The notes under the pieces: model-generated | Database searches by the model: none | What the model saw: only the letters and a program-made list of their open reading frames with translations | What the model was told of the DNA's origin: nothing | NCBI GenBank assembly: GCA_027924585.1 | Contig: BSBM01000877.1 | Coordinates: forward strand, 4,527,501-4,591,500 | DNA: 64,000 bases | Source of the DNA: Larix kaempferi | Taxonomy: Eukaryota > Streptophyta > Pinopsida > Pinales > Pinaceae | Reading direction: 5' to 3' | Shown here: positions 23,858 to 33,920 of the stretch, piece by piece | Numbering within the stretch: position 1 is the first letter of the stretch | How the letters are laid out: the number at the start of each line of letters is the position of its first letter | Position numbers and translations under genes: made by a program

Positions 23858-24314
23858 TGTTAGGATATTTAGACACTTAGGAGTTAGTTAAGATCAACTT
23901 GTGTAATATATCCGTTAGGGATAGTGTGTTTCTTTAGTATGCATTAGTATGCATTTGTAAATACTTAATCCACGGTCACGATATGTTCCCGAAATAGAGT
24001 GATCCGACGGCTCAACTTTTCTTAGATCATACCTAACATTGATCTGTGGCTTAGCACCCGATTGGTCCATGATCTCTATTTAAAGAGCATGGAGGGTCAT
24101 TGTTTAGTTGATCGATTATGAGAAGCTCATTTGTAACTTTCTTTCTTTGCATAATAAATTGTCCCGTAGAAGTTATTTGGCCGGGGCCGTGGAGTGTTTC
24201 CCTCAAGAGGGTTTAAACCACGTCAAAACATTGGTGTGTTGATCTGTGATATGTTTGTGAGAAATGGTTGCTCTTGGTGTTCGGTCCTTTGGTAGTACCC
24301 TGTGTACCCGAACA
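23858..24314 (+). repeat. copia A 3' LTR
   Basis: 457 bp with the same ends as the 5' LTR. One base is missing (ATCCACGG against ATCCGACGG) and there are about 20 substitutions. It is followed by the target duplicate CTTAG. Confidence 0.95.
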
Positions 24315-24572
24315 CTTAGTAGATAAGGAAGGAATCAAATGTAGGTGATGCTCAACATGGATTGTTTCCTAGTTAGTTCAGGAGATCCATAATTCAGGAA
24401 TTTGGGGAGGTGGAATCTGGGAATTCAAGAATTCAGCTTGGGAGCTACACCTTTACAAGGTTTATGAGGCAACTTTATGGAGGCCTATTTGGTCCAGAAA
24501 TTGTTTGTCAAAGAGAAGCATATGAAGAATTCTTTAACTAATGTGTTTAATTGTATTGTAAGCATTAAGAGG
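24315..24572. other. Internal DNA of the old element, right part
   Basis: Continues the sequence interrupted by copia A. It carries no coding and ends with the purine-rich stretch before the old right LTR. Confidence 0.4.
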
Positions 24573-24850
24573 TGGGGTTATAATATAAGTCTTACTTTAT
24601 GTAATAAAGTCATGTTTATAAGGGACATAGATCAATTAATGTTTAGATTATAATTAGGTTTTAAGTAACATGAGCTCTATAAAAGAGATACATTACTATT
24701 GTATTTGATGACTTAAATATAATAAAGAATATCATTCTTGATTCCATCTCTGTCAAGGTTTTGTGCATGCACGCTTCATTCTTTCGTTTATTCATCACAT
24801 TACCATAGGGTAAATGGTATTCTATGTCAGATTAATCTAATGTCACTATT
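24573..24850 (+). repeat. Right LTR of the old element
   Basis: Starts TGGGGTTATAATATAAG and shares the GAGCTCTATAAAAG box and AATAAAGAATAT with the left copy. The 3' edge is blurred by divergence. Confidence 0.55.
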
Positions 24851-26640
24851 TGTAACAAGAAATAGTTGAACCATTTTAATAATTGATTCTATAAAAAGAA
24901 ATTAAATTCAATGAGTAGAGATAGATCGTTGAGCGTGTCAAACCAACAAGGATTAATAGAATCAATGTCATACTTTAAGAATATTTGACTAATTTTAATG
25001 GTACATTCTAGGTTATATTGTAATTCCAACCAAACCATACCTAGATTGAGAATGCAATATAAAGCATGTAGTAACAATGTCAAGGGTAATTGTGTCTTCT
25101 AATTGCGTGAGACTAACATGGGTGCCTAGATCAAGTCATGCAATAGTAGAGGAGAAAAAGACCATTGAAGATGCATGAATGTTTTTATTAATGACGGACT
25201 AGAAAAGAAACTTGTCCAATAATTCATATTGGGACTGTGAGTGCATATAAATCCTCAAGGTGGCATGGGTCAATACTCAGTAATGCAACAAGATTCAACT
25301 GATCCATGTAATATTGAAATACATACTAGAGAAAATAATTTTGTTGAATATCAACATTGCTCAGTGTCAATTTTATTAACTTTATCCATAGAGATGTGCA
25401 TTTAGCTCGACCGGAAAGGAAATGTATCGGAAACTTACAGAAGCTCAACTTAAGCATAATTTTGACTTGGTGGAAATATGGACAAATAATAATTTGGTGG
25501 TTGGTGGGATAGAATATGCATTCTTGTTTGAAAGTCTACACACAAGGGCACTAAAATTGACATATTTTACTTAATTTATTTTAATTTGTGGGTATATTAC
25601 AAGCTATGTTGAAGCTATATCTATCACTTAAACTATGTATGGGAGTATTATGAAAGTAAAACAAAATTAAAAGACTAAATTGAGTCAAATATAGGTATCT
25701 TATCAATTTTATAAGGTTTAAAATATTAGCTCAAGTTCTTGATATATGGAAGCTAGAGTTTGTATAGGGTCTTAGTTAATGTAGTCATAATATATTTTAG
25801 AAAGAAATGGAGTCACTAAAGTTGCATCATTAGAAATTATTTGATCAATTCTTAGCTTCAATGCTTAGAAAGTCAAATGCATAAAAATTCCACAGGAAAT
25901 ATAAATTCTTATAATCATTTAGACAGTTGATCAGTGAGTCTTTTAAAGAGTTTATTAGTGAGTCTTTTAAAGAGTTTATTAGTGAGTCTATCAATAATAT
26001 ACCATAAAGCATTGCAAAAAATAGATTCAATCAAGTCTTAGCAATTTAGCCCGTATATAAACTTGAGTTTATGTCTTGAATAAAGGAAGGAGGTAAATGT
26101 ATGTCTTCAAGGCAAGAAATCCCATTTACCTTTTGTAATCAAAAGTAGTTTCTTTCTAATGAGATTTATATCTACTAAAAAAAATCATAATCCAGACAAA
26201 CCCTATGCATGGGTAAAGTGATTTTTATGATAAAATTTAAAAATTCATAATAACAAAAGTCCTTACTATAGTTTTAGTCAAGTTGAGTCAAGTCTTGATA
26301 AATCATAAGTCATAGTTGAGTTAGATTCATCCTTCATGTAATGTAAAATGAAAATTATAGCACATTACCAAAGACTAGTCGAACATTTGATGGTGAAGAT
26401 TCATGATAGATCATTCGACAAGGATCAACCAACCAATAAAAAAAAGAGGTAAGTGAAGAAAAAGAAAAGTGAAGAGCATTTTGATAGGGTAGTAAACACA
26501 TCGACATTGAGCAATTTGACCAAGCGATGGAAAGAGATTGGAGCATTAACATTGAGCATTTGATTGAAATATATTGAAACATTAAAGTTGAACATTTATC
26601 GAGAATTTTTGTAACATCTAATTGAGCAACATTACCACAT
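24851..26640. other. AT-rich DNA, no gene seen
   Basis: Only short frames without recognisable domains. A small 24-bp tandem repeat lies at 25933-25990. Confidence 0.4.
25933..25990. repeat. 24-bp tandem repeat, 2.4 copies
   Basis: AGTGAGTCTTTTAAAGAG begins at 25933 and 25957, and a partial copy begins at 25981. The two full copies are identical. Confidence 0.9.
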
Positions 26641-26699
26641 TAATAATTTATAATATTGCATTTATTAATTTATAATTAATGAATTATTTTACACAAAAT

Positions 26700-27150
26700 G
26701 ATGGTTTAATAATAACGAATTATTTATCAAAGAATTATAGTTTAGCTAAGATGGTAAAAAATAATTAACATATTTATTGAATTTATTAATTATAAATTAA
26801 TCAATTCTTTATAATAACCATGATGGTTTAATAATAACGAATTATTTATCAAAGAATTATAGTTTAGCTAAGATGGTAAAAAATAATTAACATATTTATT
26901 GAACTTATTAATTATAAATTAATCAATTCTTTATAATAAAAAAATTATGGTTTTATAATTAATACCCAGTATGTTATCAATTATAAATTAATCAATTCTT
27001 TATAATAAAAAAATTATGGTTCCATAATTAATACCCAACATGTCATCAATTATAAATTAATCAATTCTTTATAATAAAAAAATTATGGTTTCATAATTAA
27101 TACCCAGCATGTCATCAATTATAAATTAATCAATTCTTTATAATAACAAG
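26700..27150. repeat. AT-rich tandem repeats of 122 bp and 69 bp
   Basis: Two copies of a 122-bp unit start at 26700 and 26822 (GATGGTTTAATAATAACG). They run into about three copies of a 69-bp unit anchored by ATCAATTATAAATTAATC at 26976, 27045 and 27114. Both units end in AATCAATTCTTTATAATA. The 69-bp unit contains ATTATGGTTTCATAATTAA, also found at 52050, so this is a local expansion of a dispersed repeat family. Confidence 0.85.
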
Positions 27151-27190
27151 AGCCACGAGGTGACAATGTCCTCGACTTTGTCAATAGTTG
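27147..27190. repeat. AACAAGAGCCACGAGG-type repeat end
   Basis: About 38 bases here match the reverse complement of 55946-55985: AACAAGAGCCACGAGGTG, then CAATGTCC-CGAC. The copy at 55.9 kb contains a perfect ATGTC-CCC-GACAT palindrome, which is partly lost here (AATGTCCTCGACTT). This looks like the end of a dispersed repeat. Confidence 0.65.
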
Positions 27191-27197
27191 TTTTTAT

Positions 27198-27686
27198 TGT
27201 TGAATATTGTAACTTCAAAGAATATTATATTTGTACTTTATTATTCCGGAGATGTTTCATCCCTCCGAGGTAACCCTATTATGTATCCGGAGATGTTTAT
27301 TCCTCCGAGGGTTTGTATTAACTAGGGTTATTAGACCCACCATGTGGGGGTCGGCCCTGTGGTTATATTTTTGGGGTTATTAGACTTCTCCAGGAGAGGT
27401 CGGCCCCATTAGGTCTTTTAGTCAGTTGGGGGTCAGTATAAATAAGAGAGGTGAACTCCTCATTAGATCATTCACTCACTTGTGGAAGAGTGCGCACTTG
27501 TCTGGGAGATCTGCTAAGGAGACAAAGAAGGAAGGAGCACATCTTGTATTTTGGTTGATCATCTTATTGAGGAAAGCTTTGCTGGGTTTTCTACCCCATG
27601 AGGGTTTCCCAGGGTATATTCTGTGTCTATCTTGTGATTATGTTTCTTTCAGTGATCTTGCTTGTCTATTTGGTTTAAACTTAACA
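27198..27686 (+). repeat. copia B 5' LTR
   Basis: Starts TGTTGAATATTGTAAC and ends TTTAAACTTAACA. A TATA box (TATAAATA) is at 27437-27444. It contains two CCGGAGATGTTT-CCTCCGAGG copies and two GGTTATTAGAC-GGTCGGCCC copies, short internal repeats typical of LTR promoters. The 91-codon frame at 27426-27701 crosses the LTR and is not a gene. Confidence 0.95.
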
Positions 27687-27699
27687 TGGTATCAGAGCT
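27687..27699 (+). promoter_or_regulatory. copia B primer-binding site
   Basis: TGGTATCAGAGCT follows the LTR terminal CA directly. Initiator tRNA-Met type. Confidence 0.93.
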
Positions 27700-27784
27700 A
27701 GACTGAATAGGACATCTTTCACAAGGTAAGAATACCTCTCTCTCTCTCCGGTGAAGTTAGGGTTTCAGCCCAAAGTTGGTATTA

Positions 27785-28075
27785 TTGATTTTTGGTTGCA
27801 TGGCTGGATAGCTCTTTTCAATACCTTTCTTTTGAGCTATAGATCGAACTTTTTGGTTGGGTAGAACTCCGGGAAATCCAAACCCTAATTCTACCAAAAG
27901 TGTGATACGCCAGAATTTGGTTTCAGAAAAAAGTTGGAATTTTTGAATTCTTATTACATGACTAGATAGCCCCTCTCAATAGCATTCTTTTGAGCTATAG
28001 ATCGAACTTTTTGGTTGGGTAGAACTCCGGGAAAGTCAAACCCTAATTCTACCAAAAGTGCGATAAAATTCTGTT
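27785..28075 (+). repeat. 158-bp tandem duplication in the copia B leader
   Basis: Two copies share GAGCTATAGATCGAAC and TTTGGTTGGGTAGAACTCCG, with anchors at 27834 and 27992. The 5' half has diverged more than the 3' half. It lies upstream of gag in the leader, the same place as the duplication in copia A. Confidence 0.85.
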
Positions 28076-28147
28076 CCAAATTCCAGAAAAGTGAAAAGTA
28101 ACTTTCCAGGTAAGTCTACTCTGTCTCTTGGACTCCCCCAAGAGAAG

Positions 28148-29227
28148 ATGGCTCCAAACACTAAGCTTGAAGACAAGCTAGAAGGTATAGAAAATTTCCG
28201 GGCATGGAAATACAGAATTGGTCTCATTCTTGAGGAGAATGATCTTGCTCATTATATCAAGGAGGAAGTTGCAGAACCAGAAGAAGATGAAGCCAAAGAA
28301 AAACACAGGAAGGATTTGATTAGGGCAAAGAGAATCATAGCTGATTCTATTAAAGACCACTTGATTCCCCAAGTGGCTTCCAAGAAGACTCCAAAGGAAA
28401 TGTATGATGCCCTAGGAAGAATGTATGAAGGAAAGAACATAAATAGGAAGATGAATCTAAGGACTCAGTTGAAGAGTACCAAGATGCACAAAGGAGAATC
28501 CATTCAAGACTACTTCTCAAGAGTCTCTCTAATCTAGGAGCAACTAGATGCCATTGGTGATACTCTTGATGAAGATGAACTTGTGATGACAGCTCTAAAT
28601 GGTCTCACTAGACCTTGGGAGTCATTCATTCAAACTATGTGTGCCAGAAAAGAAAGTATGAAGTTTGATGTAGCTTGGGAGGATTGTGTACAAGAGGAGG
28701 CTAGGGTTGCAAATCGAGAAGCCTTGCTCAAAGAGGATGACCAAGCCTTGGCCACCCACACCAAAAGAAGAAGGAATCAATCCTACTCTAAAAAGGGTAG
28801 TCACAAGGAGTCTCATCCTCCACACAGATTTCAGAAGAAAAGAGGAACTACTCAAAGAAGAGATTACTCTTCTTTCCAGTGCTTTTCTTGTCACAAAATT
28901 GGACACATTGCTAGAGAATGCCCTCTACAGAAGAAAAAGGGTACTCACTACAAAAGACACCAAGCACATCTTGCAGAAGATGATAGTGAAGAAGAAGAAG
29001 TAGAGGAAGAAAGGTCTCACAATAAAAGACCTAGAAATGAAGAGGAAGAAGAAGAAAGGACCTTCTTCAAAAGAAGGTCAAGGAGAAATACAAAAGAAGA
29101 TGCAGAAGAATATGTTCTCTTCTCTGCACTCTCTGGATCTATAACCCCTGGAGAAGGTACATGGCTTATTGACAGTGGTGCTTCAAAGCACATGACAGGT
29201 CAGAAAAAGGACTCTTTCAAATCTTGA
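28148..29227 (+). pseudogene. copia B gag and protease start, one stop and one frameshift
   Basis: I start at the ATG at 28148 (MAPNTKLEDKLEG), the usual beginning of this gag type. The frame is open further upstream to 28091. A TAG at 28535-28537 interrupts capsid, and the same frame then continues to 29227. Capsid: FRAWKYRIGLILEENDL, KTPKEMYDALGRMYEG and LNGLTRPWESFI. A Lys/Arg-rich linker precedes the zinc knuckle CFSCHKIGHIAREC (CX2CX4HX4C), and a strongly acidic Glu-rich and basic stretch follows. The protease active site WLIDSGASKHM is present near 29162. The frame is lost at about 29215, and the rest of protease continues one frame over. Confidence 0.9.
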
Positions 29228-30455
29228 AGAAAAGACTTCTCCCCAAAAGGTATCTCTAGGAGATGACTATCAATATCCCATTAAGGGAATTGGTGAAGCA
29301 AACTACAAACTCGATTCTGGAACCCCCATGAAGATGAAGGAAGTTTTGTATGTTCCAGGATTGAAGAAGAATTTGCTTTCAATCTCAGCATTAGACAAGA
29401 GAGGCTATAGAGTTGCATTCATTGATGGACAAGTGTTAATGTGGTCCAAAGGCAAATCTATTAAGGATGCAATTGTTATTGGTGAAGAGGAAGGAGGTTT
29501 GTATAAACTCAAGGGTCATCCAAAAGCTGCCTTTGTTCATGAAACCTCTAGTCCCAGTGAGCTATGGCATAGAAGACTAGCTCACATTAACTACAAAGCC
29601 TTACCCTATGTAAGCAAGGTGGTCATAGGACTACCAGTTTTGAAGGTTGATCATGATGGCTCATGTAAAGGATGTAAGAAAGGGAAGAATATCAAGAACC
29701 CCTTTCCAAAGAGTGAAACAAAGACTAAGGGTATCTTGGAGTTAATACACTCAGATGTATGTGGTCCAATGCCCACCACCTCTCTGAGTGGATTTGAATA
29801 CTATCTCTCATTCATTGATGATCATTCAAGGAAAACCTGGATATACTTTCTAAAAGGTAAGAATGAAGTTTTTGGAAAGTTCAAAGAGTTCAAGGCTCTA
29901 ATAGAAAATCTCTCAGAAAAGAAAATCAAGATTCTCAGAACAGACAATGGTGGAGAATATACTTCAAAAGAGTTTGAAGAATTTTGTAAAGAAGTTGGAA
30001 TCAAGAGAGAACTAACCACTCCCTACAATCCCCAACAAAATGGGGTTGCAGAAAGGAAAAATAGAACCATCATGGAAGTTGTGAAGACTATGATACATGA
30101 CCAGGATCTTCCCATGTATCTATGGGCTGAAGCAGCCAAGACAGCAGTATATGTTCAAAACAGATTATCTCATAGTGCTCTTGATTTCAAAACTCCAGAA
30201 GAAGTGTTTACTGGAAAGAAGCCCGAGGTAAGCCATCTTAAAATATTTGGGTGTCCTGTGTACATCCACATTCCAAAAGAAAAGAGAACCAAGTTGGATC
30301 CTTCTGGTAAGAAAGGAATATTTGTTGGTTACTGTGAATCATCCAAAGCTTTCAGGATTTACATACCAGGCTTTCATCATATAGAAATCAATAGAGATGT
30401 AACTTTTGATGAAGAAGTAGCTCTCAAGAAATCAAGAAAATGCCAACTTGAATAA
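29228..30455 (+). pseudogene. copia B protease end and integrase, ends at a premature stop
   Basis: After the frameshift the reading continues through the end of protease (MKEVLYVPGLKKNLLSIS at about 29334). Integrase follows within 29328-30455: zinc region ELWHRRLAHIN with CKGCKKGK, and catalytic D in HSDVCGP (about residue 141 of this frame), D in RTDNGGEY (about 204) and E in NGVAERKNRT (about 240), all three present. C-terminal GKKPEVSHLKIFG and GKKGIFVGY segments are intact. TAA at 30453-30455 ends the frame, and the same frame resumes directly and joins the RT region. Integrase itself looks intact, but the polyprotein is interrupted on both sides. Confidence 0.92.
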
Positions 30456-30533
30456 ATCTATGAAGAAGATCCTTCTTCTAGAAACTCAGAGGCTGTTCAC
30501 ATCCCTGAAGACAATCCACCAGAGGATCATGAC

Positions 30534-32258
30534 ATGTTGGAACCACAAGAACCTCCTATCTCAGATTTATCAAAGAAAAGAAGGCCAGCATGGGCTAGAG
30601 ATATTATCCAAGGGGCTGAAAAATATGGTGCTCCTGAAGGCTCCATTAGAGAAAGAAAGAAACCAAAGCTAGTGTCCAACTATATGGCCTTGATGTGTGA
30701 TCTTGTGGATCAACTACCTACTAGCTATGAAGAGGCAGCTCAAAAGAAAGAATGGGTAGAAGCAATGACAGAAGAATATCAGTCAATAATGAAAAATGAT
30801 GTTTGGGATATAATCCCCAAACCAAAAGATAAAAGTGTGGTTTCTTCCAAATGGATTTTCAAGATAAAACACGCTGCAGATGGTAGCATTGAAAAATACA
30901 AGGCAAGGTTTGTAGCCAGAGGATTCTCTCAAAAGGAGGGAATTGACTATGAAGAAACATTTGCACCTGTTGCTAGGTATACTTCAATTAGAACTATCAT
31001 GGCACTTGCATCCATGATGAAATGGAAATTGCATCAAATGGATGTTAAGATAGCTTTTCTGAATGGTGTAATTGAAAAAGAAGTATACATAGAACAACCT
31101 CAAGGTTTTGAGGTCAAAGACGGAAGGACCCATGTATGCAGACTGAAAAAGGCATTATATGGATTGAAGCAAGCTCCCAGGGCTTGGTACGGAAGGATTG
31201 ACAGTTTCTTAACAAGCATGGTATTTACCAAAAGTAAAGCTGACCCCAATCTTTATCTTAAAGTGATGGATGATGAACCTGTTATATTGCTATTATATGT
31301 ATATGATCTATTTCTAACCGGAAATGAGAATCAAATTATTGAAAGCAAGAAGAAGCTTTCTTCAGAATTCAAAATGAAAGATCTCGGTTTAATGCACTAC
31401 TTATTAGGCCTAGAAGTGTGGCAAGAGCCAAAAGGAATCTTTATAAATCAAGGTAAGTATACTGTGGAGATTCTCAAAAGATTTGATATGTTGGAGTGTA
31501 AAGCCATGGCCACTCCCATGGACTCCAACCTGAAACTATTAGTTAATGATTCATCAGAACTAGTGGACATAACCCTACATAGACAAATCATTGGATCATT
31601 GATGTATTTGACAAATACTAGGCCGGATATATGCTTTGCCGTAAATACCCTAAGTCAGTATCTAGTAGAACCTAGAAAGGTTCACCTTATAGCTACAAAG
31701 CATATAATGAGGTACCTAAAAGGTACAGTGGACTTTGGCCTATACTATCTTGGAGGTAATGAACTCAAGTTACATGGTTACTCAGATTCTGATTGGGCAG
31801 GTAATGTCTCAGACAGAAAAAGTACTTCAGGCGAATGTTATGGTCTTGGATCTGCCATGATCTCCTGGTTCAGCAAGAAACAATCTAGTGTGGCCCTCAG
31901 TACTGCTGAAGCAGAATATATAGCCGCTTGCTCTGCCAGCTGTGAAGTAGTGTGGCTTCGGAAACTTTTATCTGGAATTTTTGACTTAGAAATGGATCCC
32001 ACTGTGATTATGTGTGATAATCAAAGCTGCATTAAGATGACTGAAAATCATGTGTTCCATGATAAGTCAAAACACATTGAGATCTGTTACTTCTATATAC
32101 GAGACATGGTGCAGAGAGGAGCCATCAAGCTCGAGTATATAAGCACTGAGGATCAGATTGCCGATATCCTAACTAAACATCTGTCTCGAGTAAAGTTTGA
32201 ATACTTCCGAGACATGCTTGGTATAGTCCAGAAGGACCCTCCTCGAAAGGGGAAGTAG
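30534..32258 (+). pseudogene. copia B RT and RNase H with altered catalytic box
   Basis: A 574-codon frame in phase with integrase. RT: MTEEYQSIMKNDVWDI, SSKWIFKIKHAADGS, RFVARGFSQKEGIDYEETF and LHQMDVKIAFLNG, the first catalytic aspartate. The catalytic box reads YVYD at residues 255-258 where the family has YVDD: the first aspartate of the pair is tyrosine (codon 31302-31304). This pair binds the metal ions, so polymerase activity should be lost. RNase H: YSDSDWAGNVSDRKS, STAEAEYIA and MCDNQSCIKM with the expected acidic residues, ending ADILTKHLSRVKFEYFRDMLG. The domain order and C-terminus are of normal copia form. Confidence 0.93.
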
Positions 32259-32484
32259 TATAGTATTTGATAACAATTTTGTTTTGTTGCACTTAGCTAC
32301 TTACAATTATTTAGATTTAGAACTCTTATATATCTTCTATTTTTTTATGGATACATGTTTTGATACATGCTAGATGTATACATGTTTTGGTGTGATGTAT
32401 ACATGTTTTGATTAATGATGTATACATGTTTTGATGTGATACATGCTCTTGGATATTTGTACCTGTATAGATGAGAATACAGAT

Positions 32485-32985
32485 GGGGATTGGATCATCC
32501 CTGGACTTTCAGTCCTAAAGAGAGCCGTAGACGTGAGGTCTACGAGAATGAAGTCCTTAGTGGAAAGTTGAGGGGATTGGATCATCCCTGGACTTTCAGT
32601 CCTAAAAAGAGCCGTAGACGTGAGGTCTCCGAGAATGAAGTCCTTAGTGGACAGTTGAGGGGATTGGATCATCCCTGGACTTTCAGTCCTAAAGAGAGCC
32701 GTAGACGTGAGGTCTACGAGAATGAAGTCCTTAGTGGACAGTTGAGGGGATTGGATCATCCCTGGACTTTCAGTCCTAAAGAGAGCCGTAGACGTGAGGT
32801 CTCCGAGAATGAAGTCCTTAGTGGACAGTTGAGGGGATTGGATCATCCTTGGACTTTCAGTCCTAAAGAGAGTCGTAGACATGAGGTCTCCGAGAATGAA
32901 GTCCTTAGTGGACAGTTGAGGGGATTGGATCATCCCTGGACTTTCAGTCCTAAAGAGAGCCGTAGACGTGAGGTCTCCGAGAAGT
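32485..32985 (+). repeat. Tandem array 1 in copia B: 87-bp unit, six units
   Basis: Units start at GGGGATTGGATCATCC: 32485, 32572, 32659, 32746, 32833 and 32920. The first five are 87 bp (29 codons); the sixth is cut to 66 bp and leads into array 2. Copies are nearly identical. Because the unit is a multiple of three, a plus frame (32490-33086) and a minus frame (32412-33065) are both open, a by-product of the repeat rather than evidence of coding. Confidence 0.95.
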
Positions 32986-33445
32986 GGGGATTGTATCATC
33001 CCCGGACTGCGGTCCCTGAATTGATCCGTAGACGTGAGGTCTCCGAGAAGTGGGGATTGTATCATCCCCGGACTGCGGTCCCCTGAATTGATCCGTAGAC
33101 GTGAGGTCTCCGAGAAGTGGGGATTGTATCATCCCTGGACTTCGGTCCCTGAATTGATCCGCAGACGTATGGTCTCCGAGAAGTGGGGATTGTATCATCC
33201 CCGGACTGCGGTCCCTGAATTGATCCGTAGACGTGAGGTCTCCGAGAAGTGGGGATTGTATCATCCCCGGACTGTGGTCCCTGAATTGATCCGTAGACGT
33301 GAGGTCTCCGAGAAGTGGGGATTGTATCATCCCCAGACTTCGGTCCCTGAATTGATCCGTAGACGTATGGTCTCCGAGAAGTGGGGATTGTATCATCCCC
33401 GGACTTCGGTCCCTGAATTGATCCGTAGACGTATGGTCTCCGAGA
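32986..33445 (+). repeat. Tandem array 2 in copia B: 66-bp unit, seven units
   Basis: Units start at 32986, 33052, 33119, 33185, 33251, 33317 and 33383. All are 66 bp except the second, which has one extra C (67 bp, near 33083). The unit shares GGGGATTG-ATCATCC and CGTAGACGTGAGGTCTCCGA with array 1 but lacks a 21-bp segment, so arrays 1 and 2 are related and one derives from the other. The extra base shifts the plus reading frame in the middle of the array. Confidence 0.95.
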
Positions 33446-33456
33446 AAGTGATTTTT

Positions 33457-33722
33457 GATGTGGTTACTTGTATCGATAGGATACTTGTATTGATGATGTG
33501 GTTACTTGTATCGGTAGGATACTTGTATTGATGATGTGGTTACTTGTATCGGTAGGATACTTGTATTGATGATGTGATTACTTGTATCGGTAGGATACTT
33601 GTATTGATGATGTGATTACTTGTATCGGTATGGATACTTGTATTGATGATGTGGCTACTTGTATCGGTAGGATACTCGTATTGTTGATATGGTCACTTGT
33701 ATTGGCATGAATACTTGTACTG
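33457..33722 (+). repeat. Tandem array 3 in copia B: 38-bp unit, about seven copies
   Basis: Units begin GATGTGGTTACTTGTATCG at 33457, 33495 and 33533 and continue to about 33720 with small changes. It contains the pair CTTGTATCGGTAGGATACTTGTAT. The last copies are more diverged. Confidence 0.9.
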
Positions 33723-33727
33723 TTGAT

Positions 33728-33920
33728 GATCGTGTGATGACGATACTGATGATCGTGTGATGACGATGCTGCTGATCGTGTGATGACGATGCTGCTGATC
33801 GTGTGATGACGATGCTATTGATCGTGTGATGACGATGCTGCTGATCGTGTGATGACGATGCTGCTGATCGTGTGATGACGATGCTGCTGATCGTGTGATG
33901 ACGATGCTGATGATCGTAAT
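33728..33920 (+). repeat. Tandem array 4 in copia B: 23-bp unit, eight copies
   Basis: Unit GATCGTGTGATGACGATGCT plus three bases, starting at 33728 and repeating every 23 bp (33751, 33774, 33797, 33820, 33843, 33866, 33889), with a partial copy at 33912. Copies are almost identical. Confidence 0.95.

Larger units (their letters stand above)
18092..24314 (+). mobile_element. Ty1/copia LTR retrotransposon, complete but defective (copia A)
   Basis: The element has two LTRs of 458 and 457 bp, the exact primer site TGGTATCAGAGC, a gag frame, a pol frame in the copia order (protease, integrase, RT, RNase H) and a purine tract before the 3' LTR. It is flanked by a perfect 5-bp duplication, CTTAG, at 18087-18091 and 24315-24319. 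The LTRs differ at about 20 positions by eye, or 4 to 5 percent, so the insertion is fairly old. Coding is broken by one frameshift and two nonsense codons. Confidence 0.95.
16620..24850 (+). mobile_element. Old small LTR element, split by copia A
   Basis: Two diverged direct repeats of about 0.3 kb (16620-16958 and 24573-24850) share a TATA-like GAGCTCTATAAAA box, an AATAAAG signal and their flanking order. The left copy is followed by TGGTAACAAAGTGAC, a decayed initiator-tRNA-Met primer site, and the right copy is preceded by a purine tract (AAGAGGTGGGG). Removing copia A (18092-24314) leaves about 1.4 kb of internal DNA without coding, so this was probably a small non-autonomous element. 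Confidence 0.6.

Noticed and set aside
27426-27701. 91-codon frame in the copia B LTR, repeated at 34304 (105 codons)
   Set aside because: It lies across the LTR promoter and R region. The repeat comes from LTR duplication, not from a gene family.
32412-33396. Long antisense frames of 217 and 148 codons
   Set aside because: They are produced by tandem units whose lengths are multiples of three. There is no start context, no domain, and one unit breaks the phase.
32485-33920. Regular repeats resembling a CRISPR array
   Set aside because: The units are contiguous tandem repeats without unique spacers, lie inside a plant copia element and have no cas genes nearby.
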